DNA of 64,000 nt from Lihuaxuella thermophila (GCF_900110165.1 NZ_FOCQ01000018.1:1-64000); one strand, 5' to 3'. Positions 32,532 to 42,250 are shown, counted from the stretch's first letter. The notes: a model not told the origin generated them from the letters alone. Numbers and translations are program-made.

Positions 32532-33950
32532 ATGAGCATCACGGAGAAGGATGTAATGAAATCGAAATATTCGGGCCAACGCCGTCACTACCGGGAGATT
32601 GAGCTGTGGAAAGATGTGACGGATGAACAGTGGAATGACTGGCTGTGGCAGTTAACCCACACCATCCGCACGGTGGAAGATTTGAAAAAAGTCGTCAATC
32701 TCACACCGGAAGAAGAAGAAGGGGTTCGCATTTCGACCCAAACCATCCCCTTGAACATCACCCCTTATTATGCGTCCCTGATGAATCCGGATGATCCGCG
32801 ATGCCCGATCCGGATGCAATCGGTACCCGTTTCCGCCGAAATTTTAAAAACGAAATACGATCTGGAGGACCCGCTTCATGAAGATGAGGATTCCCCCGTC
32901 GCGGGCTTAACCCATCGCTATCCGGACCGGGTGCTGTTCCTCGTCACCAACCAGTGTTCCATGTATTGCCGATATTGTACGCGCCGCCGTTTCTCCGGGC
33001 AAATCGGCATGGGCGTTCCCAAAAAGCAATTGGATGCGGCGATTCAATATATCAGGGAAACTCCGGAAGTCCGCGATGTCTTGATTTCCGGAGGGGACGG
33101 ACTCCTGATCAATGACACCATTTTGGAATATGTACTCAAAAACCTGCGTGAAATTCCGCATGTCGAAATAATCCGGATCGGAACGAGAGCCCCTGTGGTC
33201 TTCCCGCAACGAATCACCGAAAACCTGTGCAATATATTGAAAAAGTATCATCCGATCTGGTTAAATACCCACTTCAACCATCCGCTGGAAATTACTGAAG
33301 AAGCGAAACAAGCCTGTGACATGCTGTCGATGGCGGGCGTTCCCCTGGGGAACCAGGCGGTCATCCTGGCCGGAATCAATGACAGCACACGCATCATGAA
33401 AAAACTGATGCACGAACTGGTCAAAATCCGCGTACGCCCTTATTACATCTACCAGTGCGACCTGTCTGAGGGGATCGGCCACTTCCGCGCCCCCGTATCC
33501 AAGGGATTGGAAATTATCGAAGCTCTGCGCGGCCATACTTCCGGTTACTGTGTTCCCACCTTTGTGGTCGACGCTCCCGGAGGAGGAGGAAAAATCGCCC
33601 TTTCCCCCAACTATCTGATTTCGCAAAGCCCGGACAAAGTGGTGCTCAGAAACTATGAAGGCGTGATCACCTCCTATCCGGAACCGAAAAACTATGTTCC
33701 CGGCCGCGCGGACGAATATTTTAACGAAGTGTACGGTATCGAAGAGGAGAAATCAGTCGGGATCACCTCCCTCTTAAATGACGAGCAATTCAACCTGGTG
33801 CCCGAAGGGCTGAGCCGTTTGAATAAACGCAAAAAATACCAGGAGGATCAACACCACACTTCCTTGAAAGACCGGCGCGAGCAACGGGACAAAATGAAAG
33901 CCAAACTGATGAAAAATCAGGAGAAAAAAGCGCAGTCATCCGCGAAGTGA
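32532..33950 (+). CDS. kamA: L-lysine 2,3-aminomutase
   Basis: This radical-SAM, PLP-dependent enzyme converts L-lysine to L-beta-lysine. It has 472 residues from ATG 32532; GGGGAGGAG is upstream, and the in-frame ATG 32508 lies before that site. The [4Fe-4S]-binding Cys142, Cys146 and Cys149 are in CSMYCRYCTRRRF. DVLISGGDGLLI and IIRIGTRAPVVFPQRI follow, and the PLP-Lys motif is GGGGKIALSPNYLI. PYYIYQCDLSEGIGHFR is also diagnostic. The Lys/Arg/Gln-rich tail is typical of Bacillales KamA. The sigma-54 promoter directly upstream makes regulation by the adjacent activator likely. yokU and ablB follow in order, as in Bacillus. Confidence 0.97.
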   Translation: MSITEKDVMKSKYSGQRRHYREIELWKDVTDEQWNDWLWQLTHTIRTVEDLKKVVNLTPEEEEGVRISTQTIPLNITPYYASLMNPDDPRCPIRMQSVPVSAEILKTKYDLEDPLHEDEDSPVAGLTHRYPDRVLFLVTNQCSMYCRYCTRRRFSGQIGMGVPKKQLDAAIQYIRETPEVRDVLISGGDGLLINDTILEYVLKNLREIPHVEIIRIGTRAPVVFPQRITENLCNILKKYHPIWLNTHFNHPLEITEEAKQACDMLSMAGVPLGNQAVILAGINDSTRIMKKLMHELVKIRVRPYYIYQCDLSEGIGHFRAPVSKGLEIIEALRGHTSGYCVPTFVVDAPGGGGKIALSPNYLISQSPDKVVLRNYEGVITSYPEPKNYVPGRADEYFNEVYGIEEEKSVGITSLLNDEQFNLVPEGLSRLNKRKKYQEDQHHTSLKDRREQRDKMKAKLMKNQEKKAQSSAK

Positions 33951-33988
33951 ACGTCCGGAGCAATATTTTTTCAAAAAGGAGAATCCCC

Positions 33989-34252
33989 ATGGAATGCGTA
34001 TGGTGCGGTAAGGATCAGATTGAGGAAAGCAAGCAGGATTGTTATTGGGTCTTGCCGGACGGAAAAAGGTCAGTTCAAATCAGGCAAATCCCCGCTGTCC
34101 ATTGCGAAAGCTGCGGTTTATACATTACGGAAGAGATGAACCAAAAGGTGGAAGAGCTTCTCTATCTCAGCGAGCTGTCCCAACTTCCCGACACATTCAC
34201 CTATGAAGAACTGGTGAACGCGCCGAAGATCCAACTGTTTAAAATCAAGTAA
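33989..34252 (+). CDS. yokU: YokU-like zinc-ribbon protein
   Basis: The 87-residue protein starts at ATG 33989 (AAAAGGAG upstream). Two CxxC knuckles, CVWCG near the start and CESCG in the middle, form a zinc ribbon of the YgiT/YokU type. EEMNQKVEELLYLSELSQ is a helical part. In Bacillales this small protein sits beside kamA, and its function is not established. Here it is directly between kamA and the acetyltransferase gene, followed at once by a terminator-like hairpin. Confidence 0.88.
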   Translation: MECVWCGKDQIEESKQDCYWVLPDGKRSVQIRQIPAVHCESCGLYITEEMNQKVEELLYLSELSQLPDTFTYEELVNAPKIQLFKIK

Positions 34253-34258
34253 GGAAAA

Positions 34259-34295
34259 TGAAAAAAGAGTACCTGTTTTCCGGTACTCTTTTTTC
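34259..34295 (+). terminator. Terminator or attenuator between yokU and ablB
   Basis: AAAAGAGTACC and GGTACTCTTTT form an 11-pair stem with an 8-base loop, followed by more T. It ends just before the ablB ribosome binding site. It must be read through, or act partially, if ablB shares the kamA promoter. Confidence 0.75.
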
Positions 34296-34311
34296 TCAGG
34301 AGGTGTGGTAC

Positions 34312-35169
34312 GTGACGTTGTCGATGAACGTTGCCGTCAAGCAAATGGAGAGCGGTAATGACTTTACAATGGAAGTTTGTCTGGATGCCCCCAATAAGCG
34401 GTTGCGTGTGGATGATTACCGGGGTAACACCCGCTCGATCATGAAACGCATCGAGGAGTTGGCCAGACGTTATTCGTTCACCAAAGTGTTTGTCAAAAGC
34501 AGGCAAGAAGACTGGCAGTCTTTTTTAGCCGGAGGTTACATCCTGGAAGGCGTGTTTAAGGGATATTTTAACGGCAGCGATGCCTACAGCATGGCTCTGT
34601 ACTTCGATCATGAACGGAGAACGAGTGACTACTGGCTGGAAGAAGACGCCATTCTCAAAGAAGTGCAGGCTCTCCCCTTAAAACCGGACATACCGGAGCT
34701 TCCCAAAGGATACCACAAACGCCCGGGAACCATAGACGACGCCGGACAGCTTGCCTCCTTATACGGCAAGGTATTTCAAACCTATCCGACACCGATGAAC
34801 CGGGAAGAGTATGTAAAAAAAGTGATGGAAGAGGGAACTCTCTTCTATGTGATTGAACAGGAAGGCCAAATTGTCAGCGCCGCTTCCGCAGAAGTGAACA
34901 CGGTCTATCATCATGCGGAAATGACCGATTGTGCCACGCTGCCGGAACACCGCAAACACGGCTTTATGAAAATATTGATTCACGCCCTTGAGGCTGAACT
35001 CATTCAAAGGAAGATTTTTTGCGCTTATTCCCTTGCGCGTTCTCTTTCCTTTGGCATGAATGCGGTGTTTCACCAGCTGGGCTACGAGTATGCGGGGAGG
35101 CTGATAAAAAATTGCAATATCTACGACAAGTTTGAGGATATGAGCCTGTGGGTGAAAAAGCTGGCTTAA
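34312..35169 (+). CDS. ablB: Beta-lysine N6-acetyltransferase
   Basis: This GNAT-family enzyme acetylates L-beta-lysine on its side-chain amino group, giving N6-acetyl-beta-lysine. That product is a compatible solute in some organisms and an intermediate in others. It has 285 residues from GTG 34312, with AGGAGGTG five bases upstream. The N-terminal half (KVFVKSRQEDWQSFLAGGY, YFNGSDAYSMALYF) is typical of AblB/YodP. The C-terminal GNAT domain contains TDCATLPEHRKHGFMKILIH, the acetyl-CoA-binding turn, and FHQLGYEYAGRLIKNC. Pairing with kamA is the known ablAB arrangement. The presence of a yodQ-like deacylase elsewhere in the region suggests catabolic use as well. Confidence 0.93.
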   Translation: MTLSMNVAVKQMESGNDFTMEVCLDAPNKRLRVDDYRGNTRSIMKRIEELARRYSFTKVFVKSRQEDWQSFLAGGYILEGVFKGYFNGSDAYSMALYFDHERRTSDYWLEEDAILKEVQALPLKPDIPELPKGYHKRPGTIDDAGQLASLYGKVFQTYPTPMNREEYVKKVMEEGTLFYVIEQEGQIVSAASAEVNTVYHHAEMTDCATLPEHRKHGFMKILIHALEAELIQRKIFCAYSLARSLSFGMNAVFHQLGYEYAGRLIKNCNIYDKFEDMSLWVKKLA

Positions 35170-35207
35170 AAAAGGAGGCGACGAAATGACTCGTTGCCTC
35201 CTTTTTT
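35168..35207. terminator. Bidirectional terminator between ablB and the permease gene
   Basis: AAAAAGGAGGCGACG and CGTTGCCTCCTTTTTT pair over about 14 bases with an 8-base loop. A-tracts and T-tracts on both sides serve both convergent genes. Confidence 0.88.
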
Positions 35208-35211
35208 CTCC

Positions 35212-36645
35212 TTAACTTTTCTGGTTTACCGCTTGAACCGGCTCGGGTTTCACATCGGATACCGGCTTTTTTCCGCGATTTTTCAAATAATAGATCAGAT
35301 AACATCCGGCGATAAACGGGATTCCTGCATAGAGGGCCATCCTTTGATCCGGAACAAAAGCCAGACTGATCAGGGTGAGAAAACACAAGATAAAGGCGAG
35401 TATGGGAACAACCGGATAAAGAGGGGTGCGAAACTTCAAATCTTCCGGTTTACCTCCCCCTTCGAGAAAGCGCTTGCGAAACATCAATTGCGATCCGGCA
35501 ATACTCAGCCAAATCACCATTCCGGCCATCCCCGAAATCGACAACAACCATAAGTAAACGGTATCTTCAGCGACTACACTGGAGAGAAGGGATAAGCAAG
35601 CCACTCCGAGAGTCACCAGCAACGCAGGCAGGGGAACGCCTTTCCTGGTTAATTTGCCTAAAAAGGGACTTGCCATCCCGTTGCGGGAGAGGGACCAAAG
35701 CATCCGGGCGGACGCGTAAAGACCCGAATTGCCTACGGACAAAACAGCAGTGAGAATCACAAAGTTCATCAAATCAGCCGCATATGGAATGCCGATGCTT
35801 TCAAATACAGCCACAAACGGGCTTTCAATGACCCCCGCCTGCCTCCAGGGAATCAACCCGACCAGCACAAACATAGACAAAATAAAGAAAAACAGAGTCC
35901 TCCACACGGTATTATGGATCGCTTTCGGAATGGTCTTTTCCGGGGTTTCACTCTCCCCTGCGGCAATTCCGATGAGTTCGGTTCCCTGAAAAGAAAAGTT
36001 GACGGTAATCATCATCAGGAGGACTGCCGTCAAACCATTGGGAAAAAGGCCGCCGTCACCGGTAAAGTGAGAAAACATGGGCGCAGGTTTTTCTCCCATG
36101 CTGATCAGCCCGAACATAGCTGAACCGCCGATCAGGATAAACAGCAGAATCGTAATTACCTTGATGCCGGCAAACCAGAACTCCGCTTCCGCAAAACTGC
36201 GGGCCGACAGCGCGTTGAGCAGGAACAGGATCGCTGCGAAAATGCTGCACCACACCCAGATCGGAACATCGGGAAACCATCTTTTCATCAGCATCCCTGC
36301 GGCCGTGAATTCCACACCCACCGTCACCGCCCAGTTTAACCAATACATCCAGCCAACCGTAAATCCGGTGGCAGGACCGATAAATTTCGTGGCATATGTT
36401 TGAAATGATCCGGCTTCCGGCATCGCTACCGCTAATTCTCCCAGACATAGCATGACCAAATACATAATCAGGCCGCCAACCAGGTAAGCTAGAATCGCCC
36501 CTCCCGGGCCCGCCTGGCTGATCGTGTAGCCCGAACCCAAAAAAAGCCCTGTGCCGATGACTCCGCCAAGCGAAATCATAAACAGATGCCTGCTTTTCAT
36601 GGAGCGTTGCAATTGTTGATGATCTTTGCCGTCCGTTTGTGTCAC
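35212..36645 (-). CDS. Amino-acid permease of the APC family
   Basis: The permease has 477 residues from GTG 36645 (AGGAGG nine bases upstream; longer frames from 36750 lack a site). [22 protein letters not shown] is the conserved first membrane segment of the AAT/LysP-YifK group, and 12 membrane segments can be counted. [27 protein letters not shown] is the family signature between helices 6 and 7. Its place facing the lysine 2,3-aminomutase cluster suggests a basic or related amino acid as substrate, but AAT-family specificity cannot be read from sequence. Confidence 0.9.
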   Translation of the reverse strand: MTQTDGKDHQQLQRSMKSRHLFMISLGGVIGTGLFLGSGYTISQAGPGGAILAYLVGGLIMYLVMLCLGELAVAMPEAGSFQTYATKFIGPATGFTVGWMYWLNWAVTVGVEFTAAGMLMKRWFPDVPIWVWCSIFAAILFLLNALSARSFAEAEFWFAGIKVITILLFILIGGSAMFGLISMGEKPAPMFSHFTGDGGLFPNGLTAVLLMMITVNFSFQGTELIGIAAGESETPEKTIPKAIHNTVWRTLFFFILSMFVLVGLIPWRQAGVIESPFVAVFESIGIPYAADLMNFVILTAVLSVGNSGLYASARMLWSLSRNGMASPFLGKLTRKGVPLPALLVTLGVACLSLLSSVVAEDTVYLWLLSISGMAGMVIWLSIAGSQLMFRKRFLEGGGKPEDLKFRTPLYPVVPILAFILCFLTLISLAFVPDQRMALYAGIPFIAGCYLIYYLKNRGKKPVSDVKPEPVQAVNQKS

Positions 36646-37151
36646 AGCAGAGTACCTCCTTTTCCCGTTCTGGATGTAGTAACAAGCAAGTCTCATGCCA
36701 AATTTTAAAATATTATAAAAACAGGATTCATGCCCTCTCCATCGTAGCAAGGAGCAAAAATACTGGCATATGATCAGGGATTTGGCCGCAAAATTTTTGT
36801 CACGGATTCAACAGCCGTGTTCTTCCGGACAGGATGTATAGGGTGATTCTTTCTCTACAAAAATCATTCCGTCTAAACGAAGGGAGATCAGGATCCGTGA
36901 GACATCTAACAGCGCTGCTTCTGAAGTTTGTCACCACCACCGCCGTTTTGTAACTGATTCTCGGTTTATTTTTCCGGGTTTCTTGGTCAGCCGTAAGAAC
37001 CGGGATGTGGTTGATCCACCGGAATTCCCCAATCGGCAACCCTTTTTTCATCCGCCTTATTCTCATAAGCAGCTCCTTCCCCAAAGAAAACAACACTCGC
37101 CAGCTGTGGGGGCTGGCGAGTGTTGTTTTTCCGCACTCCTCCGATTTCAAC
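36646..37151. other. Intergenic region between permease and iron-transport operon
   Basis: It contains the upstream region of the permease gene and the terminator of the iron operon. A 116-residue minus-strand frame (36800-37150) has no recognisable features and includes the terminator, so I do not call it. Confidence 0.6.
37092..37129. terminator. Terminator of the iron-uptake operon
   Basis: AACACTCGCCAGC (37092-37104) and GCTGGCGAGTGTT (37112-37124) form a perfect 13-pair stem with a 7-base loop. T-tracts follow on the plus strand and a T-containing tract on the minus strand. Confidence 0.85.
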
Positions 37152-38159
37152 CTATTTTTTCGCCATCAAATACATAAAATAGGGAGCACCGATGATTGTA
37201 ACGACAATTCCGGCGGGAATGCCGCTTGGGTCTAGTAAGACCCTTCCAATGGTGTCTGCACCAAGGAGCAAAATGGCTCCGATCATGGCCGCAATAGGAA
37301 GGAATCCCTGATGTCGGGGTCCTACCAAGAGTCTGGCGATATGCGGTGCCATCAGTCCGATAAAGGCAATGCCGCCGGAAACCGATACTGAGGCGGAAGA
37401 AAGGGCCACTGCGATAAAAATAAGGATTCGCCGCTCTCTCTCAACATTGACTCCCAAACCGACTGTTACATGTTCATGCAGATTCAAAACGTTCAACACA
37501 TGCGACTTGGCAAACACCACAGGGAGGAGTAAACAAATCCAAGGGAGTAAAGCCAGAACAAATGTCCAATCATCTCCCCAGATTCTCCCTGCCATCCAGT
37601 TGGCAAAAAAATCATATTGCTCTCGTTCCAAACGAGTCGACAGGATTAAAATAGCGCCATTGATGGCCGCCGCCATCCCGACACCTATTAAAACGAGTCG
37701 CGTCGGCTCAACACCTTCCCCTTTTTTAAAGGCCATCATGTAAATGACTGCGGACGTTAACAATCCCCCGATGAACGCAAAAAGGGGAAGGACATATAAA
37801 AAATTTGTCGATTCAATGGTAAAAAAGTTAACATAAACAACAATCATTAACCCTGCGCCTGCATTAATTCCTAAAATCCCCGGGTCTGAAAGCGGGTTTC
37901 TGGTAATACTTTGCAAAATTGCACCGGAAACAGCCAGTCCTATACCAGCCAGAATCGTAATCATAATTCTGGGCAGCCGGAAGCCAAATAAAATTAAATT
38001 TTCCTTGCTCGTACCATTCCCTAAAATGGTACGCCCCAATTGAGCAGGAGATAAAGACACATATCCGGTGGCTACACTTATCACAAAAATCGCCAGCAGC
38101 AAAATCAAAGCGAATATCATGGTGAGCCGAACTCTTTTCAGCTGATCTGACAGGATCAT
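37152..38159 (-). CDS. Iron-siderophore ABC importer permease 2 (FecCD family)
   Basis: The FecCD membrane subunit has 335 residues and about nine or ten membrane helices. Signature stretches are FGFRLPRIMITILAGIGLAVSGAILQSITRNPLSDPGILGINAGAG and the late GGIAFIGLMAPHIARLLVGPRH, the coupling-helix region that contacts the ATPase. Its start overlaps the stop of the first permease gene by four bases. With its partner it forms the membrane channel for a ferric siderophore. Substrate identity is not visible in sequence. Confidence 0.95.
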   Translation of the reverse strand: MILSDQLKRVRLTMIFALILLLAIFVISVATGYVSLSPAQLGRTILGNGTSKENLILFGFRLPRIMITILAGIGLAVSGAILQSITRNPLSDPGILGINAGAGLMIVVYVNFFTIESTNFLYVLPLFAFIGGLLTSAVIYMMAFKKGEGVEPTRLVLIGVGMAAAINGAILILSTRLEREQYDFFANWMAGRIWGDDWTFVLALLPWICLLLPVVFAKSHVLNVLNLHEHVTVGLGVNVERERRILIFIAVALSSASVSVSGGIAFIGLMAPHIARLLVGPRHQGFLPIAAMIGAILLLGADTIGRVLLDPSGIPAGIVVTIIGAPYFMYLMAKK

Positions 38160-39199
38160 GCTACTTTTCTTCCTCCCTTCCGTGCGAGATAGAGGAAGAA
38201 AGGAACGCCGACCATGGATACGATTGCACCCATCGGGGTTTCATATGGAGCATTTACCATTCTCGCCGCTGTGTCGGCAAGAACCATTAATACACTCCCA
38301 CATATGGCTGAACACGGAATAATCCAGCGATAATCCGTTCCAACCAGAAAACGGACAACGTGAGGAACCATCAAGCCGACAAACGCAATGGAACCGACCA
38401 ATGAAACGGCAGTTCCGGCAAGGATCAGCACAACCGTCATAAGAATCCCTTTTGTCAATAAAGTACGCTGTCCCAACCCTTTGGCCAATTCTTCACCAAA
38501 ACTGAGAATGGTTAACTCTTTGGAAAGCATGATGGCGATCAAAATTCCTACACCAATGACCGGAGAAATAAGCTTCAGTTGGAGCCAGTTTGTGCCCGAA
38601 ACACCTCCGGCGATCCAAAATGCAAGATCCTGGGATAGTTTATAATATATGGCCATCCCTTCCCCTAAAGCTGATAATAATGCCGAGACCGCTGCACCGG
38701 CCAGGGTAATCCTGATGGGAGACATTCCTCCCCGCCTCAAAGACCCGAGGCCAAATACCATTACGGCTCCTATTCCGGCACCAATAAATGAAACGAACAT
38801 GAGTGATAAATAGGATGGACTCGAGTGGAAAGCAAACACACAAGCAAGAGCCAGACTTGCCCCGGCGTTCAAACCAAGCAAACCGGGATCTGCGAGCGGA
38901 TTTCTTGTTATTCCCTGCATAATGGCCCCGCTGACTGCAAAAGCAGCCCCAACGACGGCTGCTCCCAGTTCCCTTGGCAGCCTGAGGCTGACGATAATCT
39001 GATCTGCTTCCCTCGTAGAATCATAGTTAAAAATGGATCTCCACACGGTCAGAAAATCAATATTGGCAGCCCCTACAGAGATCGCCAACACAATACTGCC
39101 CATAAGAAGTATGAATCCCAAAGCCAAGATCGACGTGCCAATGGCCGGTCGGGAATCCGCTTTACTCTCTTTTAACTGACTGTTTCTCATCATCATCAT
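38156..39199 (-). CDS. Iron-siderophore ABC importer permease 1 (FecCD family)
   Basis: The 347-residue FecCD permease carries VSLRLPRELGAAVVGAAFAVSGAIMQ, TRNPLADPGLLGLNAGASL and VGSIAFVGLMVPHVVRFLVG. The N-terminal cytosolic tail is short and polar. It lies 31 bases downstream of the binding-protein gene and overlaps the second permease gene, forming a complete four-gene importer with the ATPase and binding protein upstream. Confidence 0.95.
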   Translation of the reverse strand: MMMMRNSQLKESKADSRPAIGTSILALGFILLMGSIVLAISVGAANIDFLTVWRSIFNYDSTREADQIIVSLRLPRELGAAVVGAAFAVSGAIMQGITRNPLADPGLLGLNAGASLALACVFAFHSSPSYLSLMFVSFIGAGIGAVMVFGLGSLRRGGMSPIRITLAGAAVSALLSALGEGMAIYYKLSQDLAFWIAGGVSGTNWLQLKLISPVIGVGILIAIMLSKELTILSFGEELAKGLGQRTLLTKGILMTVVLILAGTAVSLVGSIAFVGLMVPHVVRFLVGTDYRWIIPCSAICGSVLMVLADTAARMVNAPYETPMGAIVSMVGVPFFLYLARKGGRKVA

Positions 39200-39230
39200 A
39201 CGGTGTAGTCCTTTTTAATAAGCTCAAAAA

Positions 39231-40175
39231 TTATTTTTTAGTCAGTGCTTGTACGATAAATTCCATCTCTTTTTCCAGTGAGATCGGGTCATTATAATAG
39301 AAAGAATTTGAATCAAATTTAATGACCTGGTTCTTCTGTACTGCTGGTATCCCTTTCCATACATCTGTTTCCATAAAGGAATTATTCCCGGCTCCTACAC
39401 CAACAAAAATGTAATCACCTGCGTACTGCGGAATCATCTCGGTTGAGATCGCTTTATATCCACGTCCAAATACATCTTGTTTCACCTTTTCAGGCGCCTT
39501 AATGCCAAGAGCCTGATAGATGACCTCAGTTCCACGTCCCCAGTTTTTACCATAGATATACATCTCTTTTCCGTATGATTCAAGAACGAGAGCGGTAGCA
39601 TCCTTGCCAATTGCTTCTTGCACCTTTTTTCTCGCAGCTTCCGCTTTCTTTTTCCACTCCTCCACCCACGCTCTTGCTTCCTTTTCTTTACCAACGATTT
39701 TTCCTATTTCAATGTGCTGTTCCAGATAGTTATATTTTTCATATGTTAAAACAACAGTTGGAGCAATCTCGGAGTATTTCTTTATATTTTTATCGGTCGA
39801 GAACGTGATGATCAGATCCGGGTTTAATTCCACGAGCTTCTCTAATGAATCTGGTGTTACGACCTCTACATCATCCAACTTGCCTTCATAGAACTTATTC
39901 GGGATCTTCTTCTGCCATTCGTTTACAGCAATTGGTTTAATTCCGAGTTTGAGCAGATTTCCTGAATAGGTCGCTGCAAGCACGGCAATTCTTTTGGGAT
40001 TGGCCGGCACTTCAATATCACCATTTTCGGAGTGGTAAATCCTCGTTTTTGCCGAAGAATTAGATGTGGTGCCGGAGTTGGATATTTGGCTCGTTTGATT
40101 TGCACACGCCGCCAACAAGCCAACTAGAAGAACCGCAATCAAACTTAGAAACATATGTTTTTTGTTCGTTTTCAT
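39231..40175 (-). CDS. Iron-siderophore binding lipoprotein
   Basis: The 314-residue cell-surface substrate-binding protein has an N-terminal signal with lipobox LLAACA, the Cys becoming lipidated. A Ser/Thr-rich linker follows, then a class III (FhuD/FepB-like) fold: NPKRIAVLAATYSGNLLKLGIKP, LVELNPDLIITFSTD and a long helix of Glu/Lys-rich sequence. GDYIFVGVG is near the end. It delivers a ferric siderophore to the permeases encoded downstream. The position right after the ATPase gene and behind a Fur-like box supports iron regulation. Confidence 0.93.
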   Translation of the reverse strand: MKTNKKHMFLSLIAVLLVGLLAACANQTSQISNSGTTSNSSAKTRIYHSENGDIEVPANPKRIAVLAATYSGNLLKLGIKPIAVNEWQKKIPNKFYEGKLDDVEVVTPDSLEKLVELNPDLIITFSTDKNIKKYSEIAPTVVLTYEKYNYLEQHIEIGKIVGKEKEARAWVEEWKKKAEAARKKVQEAIGKDATALVLESYGKEMYIYGKNWGRGTEVIYQALGIKAPEKVKQDVFGRGYKAISTEMIPQYAGDYIFVGVGAGNNSFMETDVWKGIPAVQKNQVIKFDSNSFYYNDPISLEKEMEFIVQALTKK

Positions 40176-40213
40176 AGCTTCTCATCTCCAACATATGTAA
40201 TTATGAAAAATCT

Positions 40214-41020
40214 TTATATCGCCATAGCATGAGCCCGGTCGATCAAATCATAAGTGAGGCAGATCGGTTTATTGGTTCTCGGGTCCACGCCGATCTCAGC
40301 ATCAATATGAAAGACACTTCTAAGAACCTGACGGGTTATTACCTCCTCTGCCGCCCCTTCCTTTATAATCTGACCTTCTTTCATGGCCACAATATGATCA
40401 GCAAAACGGGCTGCATGATTTAAATCATGAATCACCATCACAATGGTACGTTTTTCTTTTTCATTCAAGTATTTCAAGAGCTCCAAAATCTCCAGCTGAT
40501 GGGGTAAATCAAGATATGTTGTCGGCTCATCAAGAAGAATGATATCCGTTTCCTGGGCTAACGCCATTGCGATCCAAACTTTCTGCCTCTGTCCTCCTGA
40601 AAGGGTATCCACCTCTTTGTCCCTTAAGGATGAAATGCCGGTTACCTGAAGCGCCCAATCGATGACTTCCAGGTCTTGATCCTTCAGCCTTCCAAACCCC
40701 TTTTGATAAGGAAACCTTCCATATGAGACCAATTCCGCAACAGTGAGTCCCTCCGGAGCATCCGGTGACTGGGGCAAAATCGCCATCTTTTGCGCGATTT
40801 TTTTGGTAGATTCTTTAGTAATTTCCTTTCCATCCAGAAACACGGTACCGGATTTTGCAGTAAGTATGCGGGCAAGAGTCTTCAAAACGGTGGATTTACC
40901 GCAACCATTGGGTCCGATGATGGTAGTGATTTTCTCATCAGGAATGGTTAGGTTTAGATTTTTAACAATCTCATCGTCTCCATAGGCTATTCTCAAATCC
41001 TCAGTAAAAAGCCTGGACAT
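40214..41020 (-). CDS. Iron-siderophore ABC importer ATPase (FhuC-like)
   Basis: The ATPase has 268 residues from ATG 41020, which has AGGGGG upstream; a longer frame to 41155 runs through the Fur-like box and is rejected. Motifs are Walker A GPNGCGKSTVL, Q-loop LPQSPDAPEGLTVAELVSYGRFPY, signature LSGGQRQKVWIAMAL, Walker B IILLDEPTTYLD and the H-loop VIHDLNHAARFADH. These are typical of the FecE/FhuC group. It is the first gene of the four-gene operon. Confidence 0.95.
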   Translation of the reverse strand: MSRLFTEDLRIAYGDDEIVKNLNLTIPDEKITTIIGPNGCGKSTVLKTLARILTAKSGTVFLDGKEITKESTKKIAQKMAILPQSPDAPEGLTVAELVSYGRFPYQKGFGRLKDQDLEVIDWALQVTGISSLRDKEVDTLSGGQRQKVWIAMALAQETDIILLDEPTTYLDLPHQLEILELLKYLNEKEKRTIVMVIHDLNHAARFADHIVAMKEGQIIKEGAAEEVITRQVLRSVFHIDAEIGVDPRTNKPICLTYDLIDRAHAMAI

Positions 41021-41140
41021 GATGTTCCCCCTTTGTATCTCTTCTGACAAATTACACAGAGGCAACGTATTTCTATGTGCTAAAATCTGTGTCTTATCTT
41101 TTTGTTCATGGTTCATCCCCGGCTGTCCAACGAGATAACC

Positions 41141-41159
41141 GAAAATGATTATCAATATC
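41141..41159. promoter_or_regulatory. Fur-box candidate of the iron-uptake operon
   Basis: GAAAATGATTATCAATATC matches the 19-base Fur consensus at about 16 positions and lies 121 bases upstream of the ATPase start. Iron-dependent repression is inferred. Confidence 0.75.
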
Positions 41160-41312
41160 AGTCATATTTTATTTAAAGGGACACTCTGTGTCAATAAGAG
41201 TCACCTGCAAGCAGATCATTCCCATTATCATTAGAGCCACCCGGATGACCGGCTTGTATCTTTCCCGCCTCATCTGTAAACATTTTGCCATAAGCGAATC
41301 CCGATTCTCGTC

Positions 41313-42011
41313 CTAGTGCCGGATTGGCTGATTTTGACGCCGAAACCCCCTCTGATCCATGGACAGCGGAAAAGCTTCTTGTTTCATATTTTTTATGAGT
41401 TCGATATAATCCAAAGACAGCCTGACTTGGGTTTGTTCGATATTGAATTTTGTCACTTTCCCTTCTAACAGGTTAATTATCTCGATATTTCCCGCAAGAC
41501 CATTTAAATGATGGTGACAAAATAAAGTAATCATATGCTTGAGCGACTCGATATAAATCGGATGATGATACACGACGTATTTTTTTAATGTGAAGGAGTC
41601 GGGTGTCAGGGAAACGACATGAAGATGAAGTTGCAGCCGGACATTAATCTCTTTAATCCAGGTATCTATTTGTTCAAACAGAATAATCGGCGATTCAATA
41701 TTCCGATCCGCCTGTAAAAATTGCATGAGATGATCCGTTGTGGTTATCAACGTTTTGTAATAATGCTTTTTCGATTCGAACAAACCGGTATCTTTTGTCC
41801 ACTGTTCCCCTATTAACTCAAGGATTCGAAGGCAGGATCGCCTTTCCACGGGAAGTTGATAATATTTAGCAATCACTCTGCACACGGATTGATGTACAAC
41901 TTTCAACCAGCTGGGATACATTTGCTTGTAACAGCACGGACAACAAGTTAAGGATGCAATATCTGCCTCAGATAAAAATGAACGATGGCTTATAAGTGAA
42001 GTCACTGTCAA
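41313..42011 (-). CDS. Uncharacterised protein next to Fur-like boxes
   Basis: I do not recognise this 232-residue protein. TTG 42011 is chosen because AAAAAGGAG lies seven bases upstream; the frame extends further but across that site. It has no signal peptide or membrane segment. The N-terminal part has the motif LTCCPCCYKQMYPSW, four Cys that could bind metal or an iron-sulfur cluster. The rest is rich in His, Ile and Leu (YYKTLITTTDHLMQFLQ, VVYHHPIYIESLKHMITLFCHHHL) and looks helical. Its place beside an iron importer, with Fur-like boxes 240-290 bases upstream, suggests an iron- or siderophore-related role, which is inference. Confidence 0.6.
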   Translation of the reverse strand: MTVTSLISHRSFLSEADIASLTCCPCCYKQMYPSWLKVVHQSVCRVIAKYYQLPVERRSCLRILELIGEQWTKDTGLFESKKHYYKTLITTTDHLMQFLQADRNIESPIILFEQIDTWIKEINVRLQLHLHVVSLTPDSFTLKKYVVYHHPIYIESLKHMITLFCHHHLNGLAGNIEIINLLEGKVTKFNIEQTQVRLSLDYIELIKNMKQEAFPLSMDQRGFRRQNQPIRH

Positions 42012-42250
42012 CCACTTTCTCCTTTTTAAGGTAAGTCGTGAACTCCTTGCCATAATTCCCGCATCAATTTAAGTCATCGCCGGAGGGGCTCCATTCCACC
42101 CTTTAACCCGCCCAAAATAATCCCGGCTTTCGATTCCGCCAATGATTTTCATTATCCATTTCAATCCATGTAAATGATAAAAAGCTTTTGAAACGGAACA
42201 CCTCGTACAGACCTGCCAACCTCCAGCAGAATGGATGATCACATTTGAAT

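Noticed and set aside
36800-37150. 116-residue minus-strand frame upstream of the permease gene
   Set aside because: It includes the perfect terminator stem of the iron operon and has no recognisable features.
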